64,000 bases of DNA from Pseudodesulfovibrio nedwellii (GCF_027923765.1 NZ_AP026709.1:291001-355000); one strand, 5' to 3'. Numbered from the stretch's first letter, positions 33,847-42,460 are shown. The notes: a model not told the origin generated them from the sequence alone. Program-made: numbers and translations.

Positions 33847-34773
33847 CTAGAGCATGGTCAGCAAGTTGATGGCCACGGTGACGTTCAAGGTGTGCATGAG
33901 CCAGAACAGGAATACGGCCAAGAATGTCAATCCTTTGAGCCTGAGAGGTGATTCGCTTCGGCCGATGAGAATCCAGACAAATGCACAGATGGCTCCAAGT
34001 GCAATGGAGCCTCCCCAGACAAAGGCCAGTGGAGTACCCATGACGAGCGTTTTGTAGGATGCAGGCAGGTTGGCGAAAAGCCATCCCTGACAACCAAGAA
34101 ATCCGAGCATTGGAAGGGTGGCCCAGCGGGTGGCCAGTTTTAAGGAAAAATTGTAATAGTCGCGGCCAAAATCGTCCTTGTTGCGTCGAAGTACCAGATA
34201 GGAGGCACTCAAGGCTGCGGCTGCGGACATGGTCAACAGGGCATACATGACGGACATGGGTAAAATCATGGCCGTGGCTGCAAGAATTGTTTCATTTGTG
34301 GGAGTGCCATGGGACAGTGTCCAGGCAATTTTGGCCGGGATAGCCAAGGCCACACAAGTCAGTGCTGCCAATGAGGCAATCATGCCCAGAGACATGTGCA
34401 GTCCCTTGGCATTTCGCATCTTTTTCCACATCGTGAAATAGATGAGGCTGAAGAAAGCGAAAATGCCAAATGCTGCGAATGTGTTCAACAGGGGGGATTC
34501 CATGGTGAACAGGGCGTGGATGTATTGCGGAAATTTTGTCAGTGCCACGGCGTATGCAGCACCATCCACAACAAGCAGAAGGATGAGTAGGATAAGTCCC
34601 ATTGCTCCTATTTGTTGGCCGTATTTATCGAAAAAAACACGTTTTTTTGTTTTCGCTGACATCTCGCCGAGAACAGCGATAGCCGGACTACCTATGGCGC
34701 CCATGCCGAGCAGGCTGAAAAAGGCCGGGGCCAGCAGGAATGCGATCATGGTCAGGGTTTCTTGTGTACTCAT
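33847..34773 (-). CDS. Integral membrane protein of unknown function
   Basis: About 308 aa from the ATG at 34,773 (an ATG 30 bases further upstream is also possible; neither ribosome site is strong). Eight or nine hydrophobic helices are evident, e.g. LTMIAFLLAPAFFSLLGMGAIG, GLILLILLLVVDGAAYAVAL, LGMIASLAALTCVALAIP, MYALLTMSAAAALSASYLVL and LTFLAVFLFWLMHTLNVTVAI. Several conserved-looking His and Trp residues lie near helix ends (WTLSHGTP, WLMHTLN), which could ligate haem, but that is speculation. I do not recognise the family. It is monocistronic, between a terminator and a divergent cpoB-like gene. Confidence 0.7.
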   Translation of the reverse strand: MSTQETLTMIAFLLAPAFFSLLGMGAIGSPAIAVLGEMSAKTKKRVFFDKYGQQIGAMGLILLILLLVVDGAAYAVALTKFPQYIHALFTMESPLLNTFAAFGIFAFFSLIYFTMWKKMRNAKGLHMSLGMIASLAALTCVALAIPAKIAWTLSHGTPTNETILAATAMILPMSVMYALLTMSAAAALSASYLVLRRNKDDFGRDYYNFSLKLATRWATLPMLGFLGCQGWLFANLPASYKTLVMGTPLAFVWGGSIALGAICAFVWILIGRSESPLRLKGLTFLAVFLFWLMHTLNVTVAINLLTML

Positions 34774-34969
34774 GATTGATTGGAACTCCGATTTTCTGTG
34801 CATTGCCCACCATATGTGTGCGGACTTTTTCTGCCTGAAAAACGTATGGCATGCAAGGTTTGCATTAAATGGCGATTATCGCACGGTATTCATCGATTCC
34901 TTGCAAAAAATCCTTGTATCGCCTATTTCGTAGAGAACGTTTAATCGTGTGAATGCGGAGAAACCATTG

Positions 34970-35842
34970 ATGAAAACACTGAAGCTCGTTTTGCTCGTTC
35001 TGCTTGGCCTGTTGCTTGTTAGTTGTGCAACCACCAAGAAAGACGCGGCCACTGTCTCGGCAAGTACAGAATGGCGTATTAAAAGTCTTGAAGAGAGCTT
35101 TTTGAATATTCGTGAACAGCAACGACGTATGGCGGACGAAAATGCCTTGGCTCAGGATAAGATCGATCAGCGGTTGGCTTCTCTTGAAACAGAAATTGCG
35201 GGTTTGAGAACCGGCGGTGTTGTGGAATCTCCCGCTGAAAGTACGCAGGGATCACCTAGTGATAATGGTTGGGTGACAGATTTGAAGCCTGAGGATGACG
35301 GTTGGGTTGACGGACAGAAAGCTCCTGCGATATCCAAGGCTCAGAGCAATGAGGACAAACCTTGGGCTGAAGTTCCTCAACCGCCAGCAGTTATCCCGGC
35401 GCCTGAAGTCATTCAGCGATCCGCAGCCAAGACTCCGGTAACGTCTAAGCCTGTGAAGAGTCCTTCGGGAGCCAAAGGGTTGTATGATGCAGGATTGTCT
35501 CAGTATAATGCCGAGCAGTTTGATGCTTCTCGAGTAACATTCGATCAGTTCCTCAAGAAATATCCGAACAATGATTTGGCTGCCAACGCCCTGTATTGGA
35601 AGGGCGAGACGTATTATTCTCAAAAGGATTACGCACAGGCCATCTTGACGTTCAAGGAAGTGACTGGTCGTTTTCCCAAGCATCATAAGTCCGCATCAGC
35701 TCTGCTTAAAATTGGCATGTCTTATGATAAGGTCGGAGATTCTGATAACTCCATTTTCTATCTCCGCGCCTTGGTAGAGGATTTTCCGAAATCTGCTGCG
35801 GCCACCCTTGGTCGCAAGGAACTTGTCCGTTTGGGAGGTTAA
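34970..35842 (+). CDS. CpoB/YbgF-like cell-envelope lipoprotein with TPR repeats
   Basis: 290 aa from the ATG at 34,970 (GGAG nine bases upstream), which begins a lipoprotein signal MKTLKLVLLVLLGLLLVSC with C19 as the lipidation site. A short coiled coil (about 32-75, WRIKSLEESFLNIREQQRRM) and a Pro-rich linker precede a C-terminal set of three TPRs (about 165-290: GLYDAGLSQYNAEQFDASRVTFDQFL, ALYWKGETYYSQKDYAQAILTF, ALLKIGMSYDKVGDSDNSIFYL). This order matches CpoB of the Tol-Pal envelope system, which coordinates outer-membrane constriction with peptidoglycan synthesis. Unlike E. coli CpoB it carries a lipobox, and no tol genes lie nearby, so the name is by domain architecture. Confidence 0.75.
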   Translation: MKTLKLVLLVLLGLLLVSCATTKKDAATVSASTEWRIKSLEESFLNIREQQRRMADENALAQDKIDQRLASLETEIAGLRTGGVVESPAESTQGSPSDNGWVTDLKPEDDGWVDGQKAPAISKAQSNEDKPWAEVPQPPAVIPAPEVIQRSAAKTPVTSKPVKSPSGAKGLYDAGLSQYNAEQFDASRVTFDQFLKKYPNNDLAANALYWKGETYYSQKDYAQAILTFKEVTGRFPKHHKSASALLKIGMSYDKVGDSDNSIFYLRALVEDFPKSAAATLGRKELVRLGG

Positions 35843-35910
35843 CCAATTGGTTTGATCCGTGGTTGGCTGATTGCATCGGATTTTGTCGTCGTACCAAGGG
35901 ACCTGTTTTC

Positions 35911-37149
35911 ATGGACCTGCGCAAGGAACATTTCGCCTGTTTGGCATTAAAGCACACGCCTCGCCTTGGTCCCAAGGTGTGGCGTGAGTTGTTTGTTCAT
36001 TACGATAGCGCCTTTGATGCCGTGCAGGATGCTGCTTCTTGGCCGGTCCTTTCACTCGCCAATAAGGGTATTGCTCAGAAATGCGTGAATGAGGTCTGGC
36101 GGGAAAAAGCCGAGGATGAATACCGGGCGACTCAACAGGCGGGCATGGATGTCGTGACGTGGTTTGATTCACGTTTCCCCGAGAGGTTGAAGAACATCTC
36201 AGATCCACCTGCCATGCTTTATGTGTCTGGAGATACGACACTTTTCAATAATCCAGGTGTTGGGGTGGTCGGAGCCAGAGAATGTACGCGACTTGGCTTG
36301 GATACCGCCGGACGCATCAGTGCACAGCTTTCAAAAATCGGCATTACCGTAATCTCGGGGCTTGCGCTAGGTATTGACCGGCAGGCCCATCTTGGCGGCC
36401 TCAAAGGTATTGGTAGTACCATCGCCGTGCTTGGTTGCGGATTGGACATAGATTATCCCATGGATAATATCGATGTCAGGCGCGAACTCGACAGGAGTGG
36501 GTTGGTGGTGACGGAATTCGGGCCGGGCGTCAGGCCGAGAGCCGGGCATTTCCCGGTGCGTAATCGGATTATCAGCGGATTGTCTCTTGGCGTACTTGTG
36601 GCTGAAGCAGCGCATAACAGCGGAAGTTTGATCACTGCTCGTTTGGCTGGAGAGCAGGGCAAGGATGTCTTTGCCGTGCCAGGTCCCATTGGGCAACCAA
36701 CCTTCACTGGATGTCATCGACTTATCAAGCAGGGGGCAGCTCTTGTGGAGTCCGCATCCGATATTGTTGAAATTTTACGATACGATTTTGCTCGTGAGTT
36801 GGAGTTGGTTCCGGATCCAGCCCCGGTTGCAAGTGAGGATGGCGTTGAGGCGCACCGGGCCAAAATTAGGGAAAAGAGTGCGTCGAAAAAAACGAAGGAT
36901 GAAAGTAAAATTCCCACTCCTTCGTCGCGCAAGCGGCCATCGCAAGCAGACAGGGAGGCCATGGAACTAACTGAAGATGAGAAGAAGGTGTTGGATCTTC
37001 TGGATGAGACCGATAAAATTCATATAGATAGACTTGGCCGGGAGCTGTGTTTTGATTCGGCTACGATCAGCAAGATTTTGCTTATTTTGGAGATGCGGGG
37101 CGCTGTTCAGCAATTGCCTGGAATGTGGTATGTCGTGCGTGAATCATAA
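35911..37149 (+). CDS. dprA: DNA-processing protein DprA
   Basis: 412 aa from the ATG at 35,911 (AAGGGA nine to ten bases upstream). An N-terminal SAM-like helical region (FACLALKHTPRLGPKVWRELF) leads to the Rossmann-fold core with VGVVGARECTRLG, SGLALGIDRQAH, LGCGLDIDYP, FPVRNRIISGLSLGVLVAEA and GSLITARLAGEQGKDVFAVPG, all DprA hallmarks. A Lys/Ser-rich linker (about 310-350) and a C-terminal winged-helix domain (EDEKKVLDLLDETDKIHIDRL) follow. DprA binds incoming single-stranded DNA and loads RecA during natural transformation. It lies 68 bases after the cpoB-like gene and 14 before the UPF0016 gene. Confidence 0.93.
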   Translation: MDLRKEHFACLALKHTPRLGPKVWRELFVHYDSAFDAVQDAASWPVLSLANKGIAQKCVNEVWREKAEDEYRATQQAGMDVVTWFDSRFPERLKNISDPPAMLYVSGDTTLFNNPGVGVVGARECTRLGLDTAGRISAQLSKIGITVISGLALGIDRQAHLGGLKGIGSTIAVLGCGLDIDYPMDNIDVRRELDRSGLVVTEFGPGVRPRAGHFPVRNRIISGLSLGVLVAEAAHNSGSLITARLAGEQGKDVFAVPGPIGQPTFTGCHRLIKQGAALVESASDIVEILRYDFARELELVPDPAPVASEDGVEAHRAKIREKSASKKTKDESKIPTPSSRKRPSQADREAMELTEDEKKVLDLLDETDKIHIDRLGRELCFDSATISKILLILEMRGAVQQLPGMWYVVRES

Positions 37150-37163
37150 CCTGTGGGTATAGT

Positions 37164-37436
37164 ATGGACTGGAAACTGCTCGCCACGACCTTTGGTACAT
37201 TATTTGTTGCGGAACTTGGTGACAAGACGCAGCTCGCTTGCATGCTTATGACCGCCAAGACACAGAAGCCGTGGACCGTATTTCTCGGCTCGTCTATCGC
37301 TTTGGTCCTTGTTAGCTTTCTGGGGGTTATGTTTGCTCAGTTTGTGTGCCAATACATCTCGCCGCATATTATCAAAAAAGTTGCTGCGGTTTCCTTTATG
37401 GTAATGGGATGCCTGATTTTCTTTGACAAGATATGA
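37164..37436 (+). CDS. UPF0016/GDT1-family protein, single-repeat form
   Basis: 90 aa with three hydrophobic helices and the family motif ExGDxT as ELGDKT (E17, D20, T22). UPF0016 (MneA/GDT1/TMEM165-like) members transport Mn2+ or Ca2+ through the inner membrane and normally have two such repeats in ~190 aa. Only one is present here and the frame ends cleanly with TGA, with no second motif downstream, so this is a natural half-size version that would have to work as a dimer. Its ATG lies 14 bases after dprA, suggesting co-transcription. Confidence 0.8.
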   Translation: MDWKLLATTFGTLFVAELGDKTQLACMLMTAKTQKPWTVFLGSSIALVLVSFLGVMFAQFVCQYISPHIIKKVAAVSFMVMGCLIFFDKI

Positions 37437-37507
37437 CATATCAGGCTTGAATATTTGTACTCGACTTGATTTATTCGTGTAAATACGTGCTCTGAACCGG
37501 GAAAATA

Positions 37508-37903
37508 ATGCAGAAAATACCGATTAACCTCGCCGCCCCTGGCATGAAATTAGCTAAACCTGTCCTTAAAGAAGGGGGCATGACTATAATGGCTGAGGGG
37601 ATGGAATTGACGGACAGTCTTATTTCTCGATTGGGAAATATGAAGATTGAGCGTATTACAGTGCAGGGGCATCCCGTGGATATGGGCGGTGCTGGCGCTG
37701 GTACTAAGTGGGCAGAGCGTTTGGAACGTCTGGATGTCTTGTTTAGAAGCCATACCGAGGATAAGTGGATGACTCGTGTTAAAGTTCGCATGGGGCAGTA
37801 TTTTCAGATTAAGGCAGCGGCTCAGGAAGCGAAAATGCAGGCTATGAAGGATATCGAATCCTCTGATGAAGATGAGATTGAGAACGATGAGAGCGAGGTT
37901 TAG
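37508..37903 (+). CDS. Small protein resembling the N-terminal region of HD-GYP proteins (DUF3391-like)
   Basis: 131 aa. The first ~55 residues (INLAAPGMKLAKPVLKEGGMTIMAEGMELTDSLISRL) match the beta-rich pattern 'GM.LA.PV....G..L...G..LT...I.RL' found just before HD-GYP phosphodiesterase domains, but no HD domain is in the same frame. The rest is helical and ends in an acidic tail (SSDEDEIENDESEV). The HDOD gene starts four bases after its stop, so the two are surely co-expressed and may interact. A role in second-messenger or stress signalling is likely but not shown. Confidence 0.65.
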   Translation: MQKIPINLAAPGMKLAKPVLKEGGMTIMAEGMELTDSLISRLGNMKIERITVQGHPVDMGGAGAGTKWAERLERLDVLFRSHTEDKWMTRVKVRMGQYFQIKAAAQEAKMQAMKDIESSDEDEIENDESEV

Positions 37904-37906
37904 AGC

Positions 37907-38743
37907 ATGGATGAAAATTTGAAAACCAGTATTCGCGGTGAAATTCTTCAGGTAAAGGACTTGCCTACTTTGCCACATGTTCTGAACAAAGTTACGACTC
38001 TTGTGGAAGACCCAGATGCCTCCAGTGAGGCCATTGCCAAGGTTATTTCTACGGATCAGGTTTTGTCCGCCAAAGTTTTGAAGATGGTCAATTCACCCAT
38101 TTATGGTTTTCCTGGTCGAATAAGTTCTATTCAACATGCGTTGGTCCTGCTTGGATTCAATGTGGTGCGCGGTATTATTATTTCCACATCAGTTTTTGAC
38201 ATGATGGTTCAGGCTATGAAGGGGTTGTGGGAGCATAGTCTCGGATGTGCAACGGCCTGTAATATTATTGCCCGTCGTGCTGGTTTTGAAGATCCCGAAG
38301 AGTACGCCGTGGCAGGACTTCTGCACGATCTTGGAAAGGTAGTGACTGCCGTTCAGCTTCCTGATTTGCATGCATCTATCCTTGATACAGTACAGGCCAA
38401 GGAAATAACGTATTTTCAAGCCGAAAAGGATGTTCTCGGATTCGGGCATGATCGTATCAACGCATGGCTTGCCCGTCATTGGGGCTTGCCACCGAATATT
38501 CGTGAGGCCATGAGCCGTCACCATGCTCCACAATTGGCTGAATTTTATAAACCCATGTCTTGCGTGGTGCATCTGGGTGATTTTTTGGTCAGGCTATTTG
38601 AGTTTGGGAATTCTGGCGATGACCAAACAGCCTATCTACGCCCTGAGGCGCTTATTGAACTCAAGTTCAAGATGTCTGATCTTGATAAGGTTATGGACGA
38701 GATGTCCGACCAACTCCTTGAAGTTTCTGATCTCACTTTATAA
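37907..38743 (+). CDS. HDOD-domain signalling protein
   Basis: 278 aa, one HDOD domain over nearly the whole length: LPTLPHVLNKVTTLVEDPDAS, then VISTDQVLSAKVLKMVNSPIYG and the HD signature GLLHDLGKV with later His residues (FGHDRINAWLARHWGLP, MSRHHAP). HDOD domains are HD-superfamily relatives involved in signal transduction, often next to chemotaxis and c-di-GMP genes. Most of the HD motif is kept here, so hydrolase activity cannot be excluded. Flanked by the DUF3391-like gene and a GGDEF-type gene with short gaps, it forms a small signalling cluster. Confidence 0.88.
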   Translation: MDENLKTSIRGEILQVKDLPTLPHVLNKVTTLVEDPDASSEAIAKVISTDQVLSAKVLKMVNSPIYGFPGRISSIQHALVLLGFNVVRGIIISTSVFDMMVQAMKGLWEHSLGCATACNIIARRAGFEDPEEYAVAGLLHDLGKVVTAVQLPDLHASILDTVQAKEITYFQAEKDVLGFGHDRINAWLARHWGLPPNIREAMSRHHAPQLAEFYKPMSCVVHLGDFLVRLFEFGNSGDDQTAYLRPEALIELKFKMSDLDKVMDEMSDQLLEVSDLTL

Positions 38744-38771
38744 TTTCGTGAAGCTCTGCTAGTCTCTCTCC

Positions 38772-39734
38772 ATGAGTCAAACTCTTGAAAAATCTCTTTT
38801 TCAGCGCAAACAGACCGGTTTTTTGCTGACACCCGACACAGCTCTTGCCGAAATGTTGCAGAAACTATGGTCGTCTGAAGTGCTTGAATTTACGGTTTTC
38901 GATCAAGGCGGCAAGGCTATTGAGCATCTGTTCAACGAACCGCCGGATCTTTTGGTCGTGGATAATCGTCTTTCGGACATTTCTGGTCGAGAGATCGCTA
39001 ATCTGGTCAAAAGTGAAAATGTGTATCGGCAGTTGCCGGTGGTCGTGTGCGTGGATCCTATCGATGTTGAAGAACCGTGGAATTGGAATGTTATTGAGGT
39101 AGACGATTTTCTTGTCAGGCCGTTTAACCCGTCCGAGGTGCGCGATCGCATCAATTTGACTTTGTGTCGGGCTATGCGCGCTCTTGATGCAAACCCGCTG
39201 TCCAAGTTGCCGGGGAATACCTCGATTATCCAACGGATTCAGCGGTTGATCGACAATGGTGAAGAGTTTGCTTTGGCCTATTGTGACCTTGATTATTTTA
39301 AGTCATACAATGATAAGTATGGATTCGCACGGGGTGATGAGATCCTGATGATGTCGGCTCGGCTTATTGTGAATACAATCCGTAGTTATCAGGGCGTGCA
39401 AAGTTTCGTGGGGCACGTTGGTGGCGACGACTTTGTATTTATCCTGCCGCCAGATAAGGTGGAAGGAGCGTGTAAGCGCATCATCGCGGCCTTTGACGAT
39501 ATTGTTCCGCATTTTTATGATCCTGAAGATCGGCAGCGGGGGAATATTACCTCGGTGGATCGAGAAGGGAATACCAAGGTTTTCCCGTTGATGGCTATTT
39601 CTTTGGCTGTGGTTGTTAATACGGATGGGCGGATTCAGCATTACGGTGAAGTTTCGTCTATTGCTATGGATTTGAAGAAAAAGGCCAAGGAAGATCCCAA
39701 GAGTAGCTATGTCATCGACCAACGAAAAGCGTAA
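38772..39734 (+). CDS. GGDEF-type diguanylate cyclase-like protein with degenerate receiver
   Basis: 320 aa. Residues about 15-135 have a receiver fold (LLVVDNRLSDISG with D64), but the acidic pair is replaced by LTPDT and the conserved Lys by Arg in LVRPFNPSEV, so phosphorylation is doubtful. The C-terminal GGDEF domain has FALAYCDLDYFKSYNDKYG and FARGDEIL, with active-site motif GGDDF at 217-221 in place of GG[DE]EF. No RxxD inhibitory site precedes it. It may make c-di-GMP or be a modified, effector-only domain. It overlaps the recombinase gene by 26 bases, implying coupled translation. Confidence 0.85.
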   Translation: MSQTLEKSLFQRKQTGFLLTPDTALAEMLQKLWSSEVLEFTVFDQGGKAIEHLFNEPPDLLVVDNRLSDISGREIANLVKSENVYRQLPVVVCVDPIDVEEPWNWNVIEVDDFLVRPFNPSEVRDRINLTLCRAMRALDANPLSKLPGNTSIIQRIQRLIDNGEEFALAYCDLDYFKSYNDKYGFARGDEILMMSARLIVNTIRSYQGVQSFVGHVGGDDFVFILPPDKVEGACKRIIAAFDDIVPHFYDPEDRQRGNITSVDREGNTKVFPLMAISLAVVVNTDGRIQHYGEVSSIAMDLKKKAKEDPKSSYVIDQRKA

Positions 39735-40668
39735 TCAACAAGGCGAAATCGTTCAGGGGTTTCTCGCCTTTCTCGCCGTGGAGAAGGGATATTCCAATGC
39801 CACGATCCGATCATATGGGACCGATCTTGAACAATTTCAAGTTCACCTCAAGACAAAAAAACGTACGTTGGAGAAGCCGGAGCGGGTGACTCGCGATCAT
39901 GTGCGTGGTTTTTTGGCAGAGTTGCATCGACGTCAACTTTCCAAAGCGTCCATGGGGCGGAAGTTGTCGAGCCTGCGTGCCTATTTCAAATATCTTTTAC
40001 GGCATAAACAGATCGTCAAGGACCCCATGGCGGGCATCCGCAATCCCAAGCAGGAAAAACGGCATCCACAATTACTCAATGTGGATCAGGCCGTATCCAT
40101 GATGGAGGCGGCTGTTGAGCCTGACCCGGAAGGTCTGCGGGATATAGCTTTGGCGGAAGTGCTTTATGGTTCCGGTTTGCGTATCAGTGAGGCTATTGGG
40201 CTGGATATGAATGACGTGGATTCGGATGTCATTCGAGTGGTGGGTAAGGGGAATAAGGAACGGATTGTCCCTTTGTCCGATGCCGCGATCAAGCGTATTC
40301 GTCGATATATGGAACAGCGACATGCCTTTATAAAGGACGATTATTCCGAGCAGGCATTGTTTTTGAGTGTGCGTGCAGGAAAACGGCTGGACCGGCGGCA
40401 GGCCAATCGGGTTATTGCCAAGCTTGGTAAGCTGGCAGGCCTGCCCAAGGATGTTCATCCGCACATGTTGCGGCATAGTTTCGCTACTCATATGCTTGAA
40501 GCCGGGGCAGATCTTCGTAGTGTTCAGGAGCTTTTGGGACATGAAAATCTGACCACGACTCAACGGTACACACATCTGGACATGCAGCACATCATGCAGG
40601 TATACGATTCTGCGCATCCGAGAGCGGGTGTGAATGAGACTAAGAAAAAAAACAACGATACGGAGTAG
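39709..40668 (+). CDS. XerC/XerD-type tyrosine recombinase
   Basis: 319 aa, family-typical length. An N-terminal SAM-like core-binding domain (about 13-105) is followed by the catalytic domain with GSGLRISEAIGL (Arg), VVGKGNKERIVPL (Lys), HPHMLRHSFATHML (His and Arg), GHENLTTTQRYTH (His and nucleophile Tyr). These are the full Xer set that resolves chromosome dimers at dif together with a partner and FtsK. No prophage-integrase insertions or arm-binding N-terminus are present, so this is the housekeeping enzyme, not the integrase of the left-hand prophage. XerC versus XerD cannot be decided from this sequence alone. Confidence 0.9.
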   Translation: MSSTNEKRNQQGEIVQGFLAFLAVEKGYSNATIRSYGTDLEQFQVHLKTKKRTLEKPERVTRDHVRGFLAELHRRQLSKASMGRKLSSLRAYFKYLLRHKQIVKDPMAGIRNPKQEKRHPQLLNVDQAVSMMEAAVEPDPEGLRDIALAEVLYGSGLRISEAIGLDMNDVDSDVIRVVGKGNKERIVPLSDAAIKRIRRYMEQRHAFIKDDYSEQALFLSVRAGKRLDRRQANRVIAKLGKLAGLPKDVHPHMLRHSFATHMLEAGADLRSVQELLGHENLTTTQRYTHLDMQHIMQVYDSAHPRAGVNETKKKNNDTE

Positions 40669-40671
40669 ATA

Positions 40672-41178
40672 ATGGAAAATCCCATGGTTCTTCTGGAAAC
40701 CCCGGAAGGCGAAATACTTATTGAGCTTTTCCCGGACAAGGCCCCCAAGACCGTTGAGAATTTCTTGCAGTACGTGGATGACGAGTTTTATGATGGAACT
40801 CTGTTCCATCGTGTCATCAAGGGATTCATGATTCAGACTGGTGGTCTGACCTTTTCCATGGAAGAAAAGGAGACTCGTGACCCCATCGAGAACGAGGCAA
40901 CCAACGGACTGAAGAACGTCGAAGGGGCAGTGGCCATGGGCCGTTTGCCCGAACCGCATAGTGCGACTAGTCAGTTTTATATAAATGTTTTAGACAATGC
41001 TGATCTCGACCATACGGGCGATGATGATGAAATTTTCGGTTATTGCGTGTTTGGTGAGGTGATCGATGGCATGGATGTAGCTGTTAAGATCAGCAAGGCG
41101 AAGACCAAGAGCTATCAGGGTTTTGACGATGTTCCGGTGGATCCGGTTTCCGTTATCACGGCCCGTCGGTTTGAATAA
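40672..41178 (+). CDS. Cyclophilin-type peptidyl-prolyl isomerase
   Basis: 168 aa, cytoplasmic (no signal peptide). The signature LFHRVIKGFMIQTGG is intact, with GAVAMGRLPEPHSATSQFYINVLDNADLD and YCVFGEVIDGMDV completing the active-site groove (Arg, Phe, Met, Gln and His/Phe positions conserved). It catalyses cis-trans isomerisation of Xaa-Pro bonds, assisting protein folding, and resembles PpiB. It starts three bases after the recombinase stop and is the last gene of the + strand group before a bidirectional terminator. Confidence 0.92.
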   Translation: MENPMVLLETPEGEILIELFPDKAPKTVENFLQYVDDEFYDGTLFHRVIKGFMIQTGGLTFSMEEKETRDPIENEATNGLKNVEGAVAMGRLPEPHSATSQFYINVLDNADLDHTGDDDEIFGYCVFGEVIDGMDVAVKISKAKTKSYQGFDDVPVDPVSVITARRFE

Positions 41179-41198
41179 TCGGCAGAAATAGGCGTATT

Positions 41199-41232
41199 AA
41201 AAAAGGCGAGACCAAATGGTCTCGCCTTTTTT
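41199..41232. terminator. Bidirectional terminator between cyclophilin and nitronate monooxygenase genes
   Basis: GGCGAGACC and GGTCTCGCC (41205-41213, 41217-41225 region) form a nine-pair stem with a short AAAT loop region, with AAAAAA before and TTTTTT after. The two flanking genes converge on it. Confidence 0.9.
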
Positions 41233-41251
41233 AATGTTTTGTGAGTTTTTG

Positions 41252-42376
41252 TTATGAACGGAATTTTTTTTCCGCTTCCTCATATTTTCTTTCTGCTTCT
41301 TCCTTGAGACTGTTCATGAGTTCTTTCACGGTAACGATCTTGTCTACTAGGTAGGCGTTGGCGCCGGCAAAGACAAAACCGTGTTTGAGCTTGCCTTTGT
41401 AAGCATTTACCAGCGCTTGGGCGATGCAGTACGGGGATTTTTCTTCGGCGCACGAGTGCAGGCATTTGTGCACGCATTTCTTGGGTTTTTTCAACCCACT
41501 GGATACGGCGTCGAGGAAACTGTTTTTAAGTGCACGACCTGGCATGCCAACAGGGCTTTTGATGATGGTTACGTCTTCTTTCTTTGCGTTGATGTATGCC
41601 TGCTTAAAGGCTTCATCTGCATCGCATTCTTCTGTTGCCACAAAACGGGTACCCATCTGGACGCCTGATGCACCCATTTCAAGGTATTTGGCGATATCTT
41701 CGCCGGTATACACTCCGCCTGCAGCGATAACAGGAATGTTTTTGTGGTGAGATTCTTTGTATGGATCTACGACATTCACGACATCAGAAACGATGTTTTC
41801 AAGCTGGAACTTCGGATCGTCGATCTGTTCAGCCTTGAAGCCGAGGTGGCCGCCGGCCTTGGGTCCTTCAACCACAAAACCGTCGGGCAGGTAATCAAAC
41901 CTGTTCAGCCATTTGCGGCACAGAATGGAAGCCGCACGGCCAGAGGAAACGATAGGGACCAGTTTGGTGCGCATGTCGTCCTTCATCTCTTCGGACATTT
42001 CGCGAAGATAGCCCGGCAGGTCCAGAGGGAGTCCTGCGCCGGAGATGATAACATCCACTTTTTCGCGGATGGAAGTGCGGACCATGTCACCGTAGTTGGT
42101 CAGTGCGCACATGATGTTCACGCCGAGCAGACCATCGGTCATTTTGGCGCGAGCTTTGCGGATTTCATCAATAAGTCCTTGATGGTCGGCCGCTACAGGG
42201 TCCGTGGCACGTTTAGGATCACGCATGCCGATCATGGATGTGGCTATGACGCCAACGCCGCCTTCATTGGCAACGGCGCTTGCCAAGCCGGAAAGGGATA
42301 TGCCGACACCCATGCCGCCCTGAATGATGGGGAGCTTGGCAGTCAGGTCACCGAAAGTAAGATTCGGAAGTTTCAT
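41252..42376 (-). CDS. Nitronate monooxygenase-like flavoprotein with Cys-rich insert
   Basis: 374 aa from the ATG at 42,376 (GAGGT six bases upstream); 19 upstream in-frame codons are untypical. TIM-barrel features of the NPD/FabK family: LPIIQGGMGVGISLSGLASAVANEGGVG near the start, VDVIISGAGLPLDLP, VEGPKAGGHLG, IPVIAAGGVYTGEDIAKYLEMGASGVQMGTRFVATEEC for FMN phosphate binding. Near the C-terminus, C301, C305, C309 and C317 (CVHKCLHSC...C) form an unusual cysteine cluster that could hold a metal or Fe-S site. The family oxidises nitronates or reduces enoyl thioesters; the true substrate is unknown. It is the last gene of a long minus-strand train. Confidence 0.85.
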   Translation of the reverse strand: MKLPNLTFGDLTAKLPIIQGGMGVGISLSGLASAVANEGGVGVIATSMIGMRDPKRATDPVAADHQGLIDEIRKARAKMTDGLLGVNIMCALTNYGDMVRTSIREKVDVIISGAGLPLDLPGYLREMSEEMKDDMRTKLVPIVSSGRAASILCRKWLNRFDYLPDGFVVEGPKAGGHLGFKAEQIDDPKFQLENIVSDVVNVVDPYKESHHKNIPVIAAGGVYTGEDIAKYLEMGASGVQMGTRFVATEECDADEAFKQAYINAKKEDVTIIKSPVGMPGRALKNSFLDAVSSGLKKPKKCVHKCLHSCAEEKSPYCIAQALVNAYKGKLKHGFVFAGANAYLVDKIVTVKELMNSLKEEAERKYEEAEKKFRS

Positions 42377-42460
42377 TGGGGTTACCTCATATTTTTCTGA
42401 AGATACGCTCGTGTGCTTGATAATGCAAATCAAGTCAAGACAAACTGATGTTTGAATCGA

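Noticed and set aside
32702..34093. 463-codon open frame on the minus strand across cheA and the following terminator
   Set aside because: Antisense to the conserved kinase core of CheA, crosses a strong bidirectional terminator and the oppositely placed membrane gene; no domain or ribosome site.
34849..34866. Sigma-54-like TGGCATG...TTTGCA before the cpoB-like gene
   Set aside because: GG to GC spacing is two bases too long; the match is a by-product of the small palindrome ATGCAA/TTGCAT.
39709..40668. The tyrosine recombinase as the integrase of the prophage
   Set aside because: It is 13 kb beyond the tRNA in a housekeeping cluster and has Xer architecture without an arm-binding domain.
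41744..42400. 218-codon + strand frame across the nitronate monooxygenase-like gene
   Set aside because: Antisense to a conserved enzyme, His/Val-rich shadow composition.
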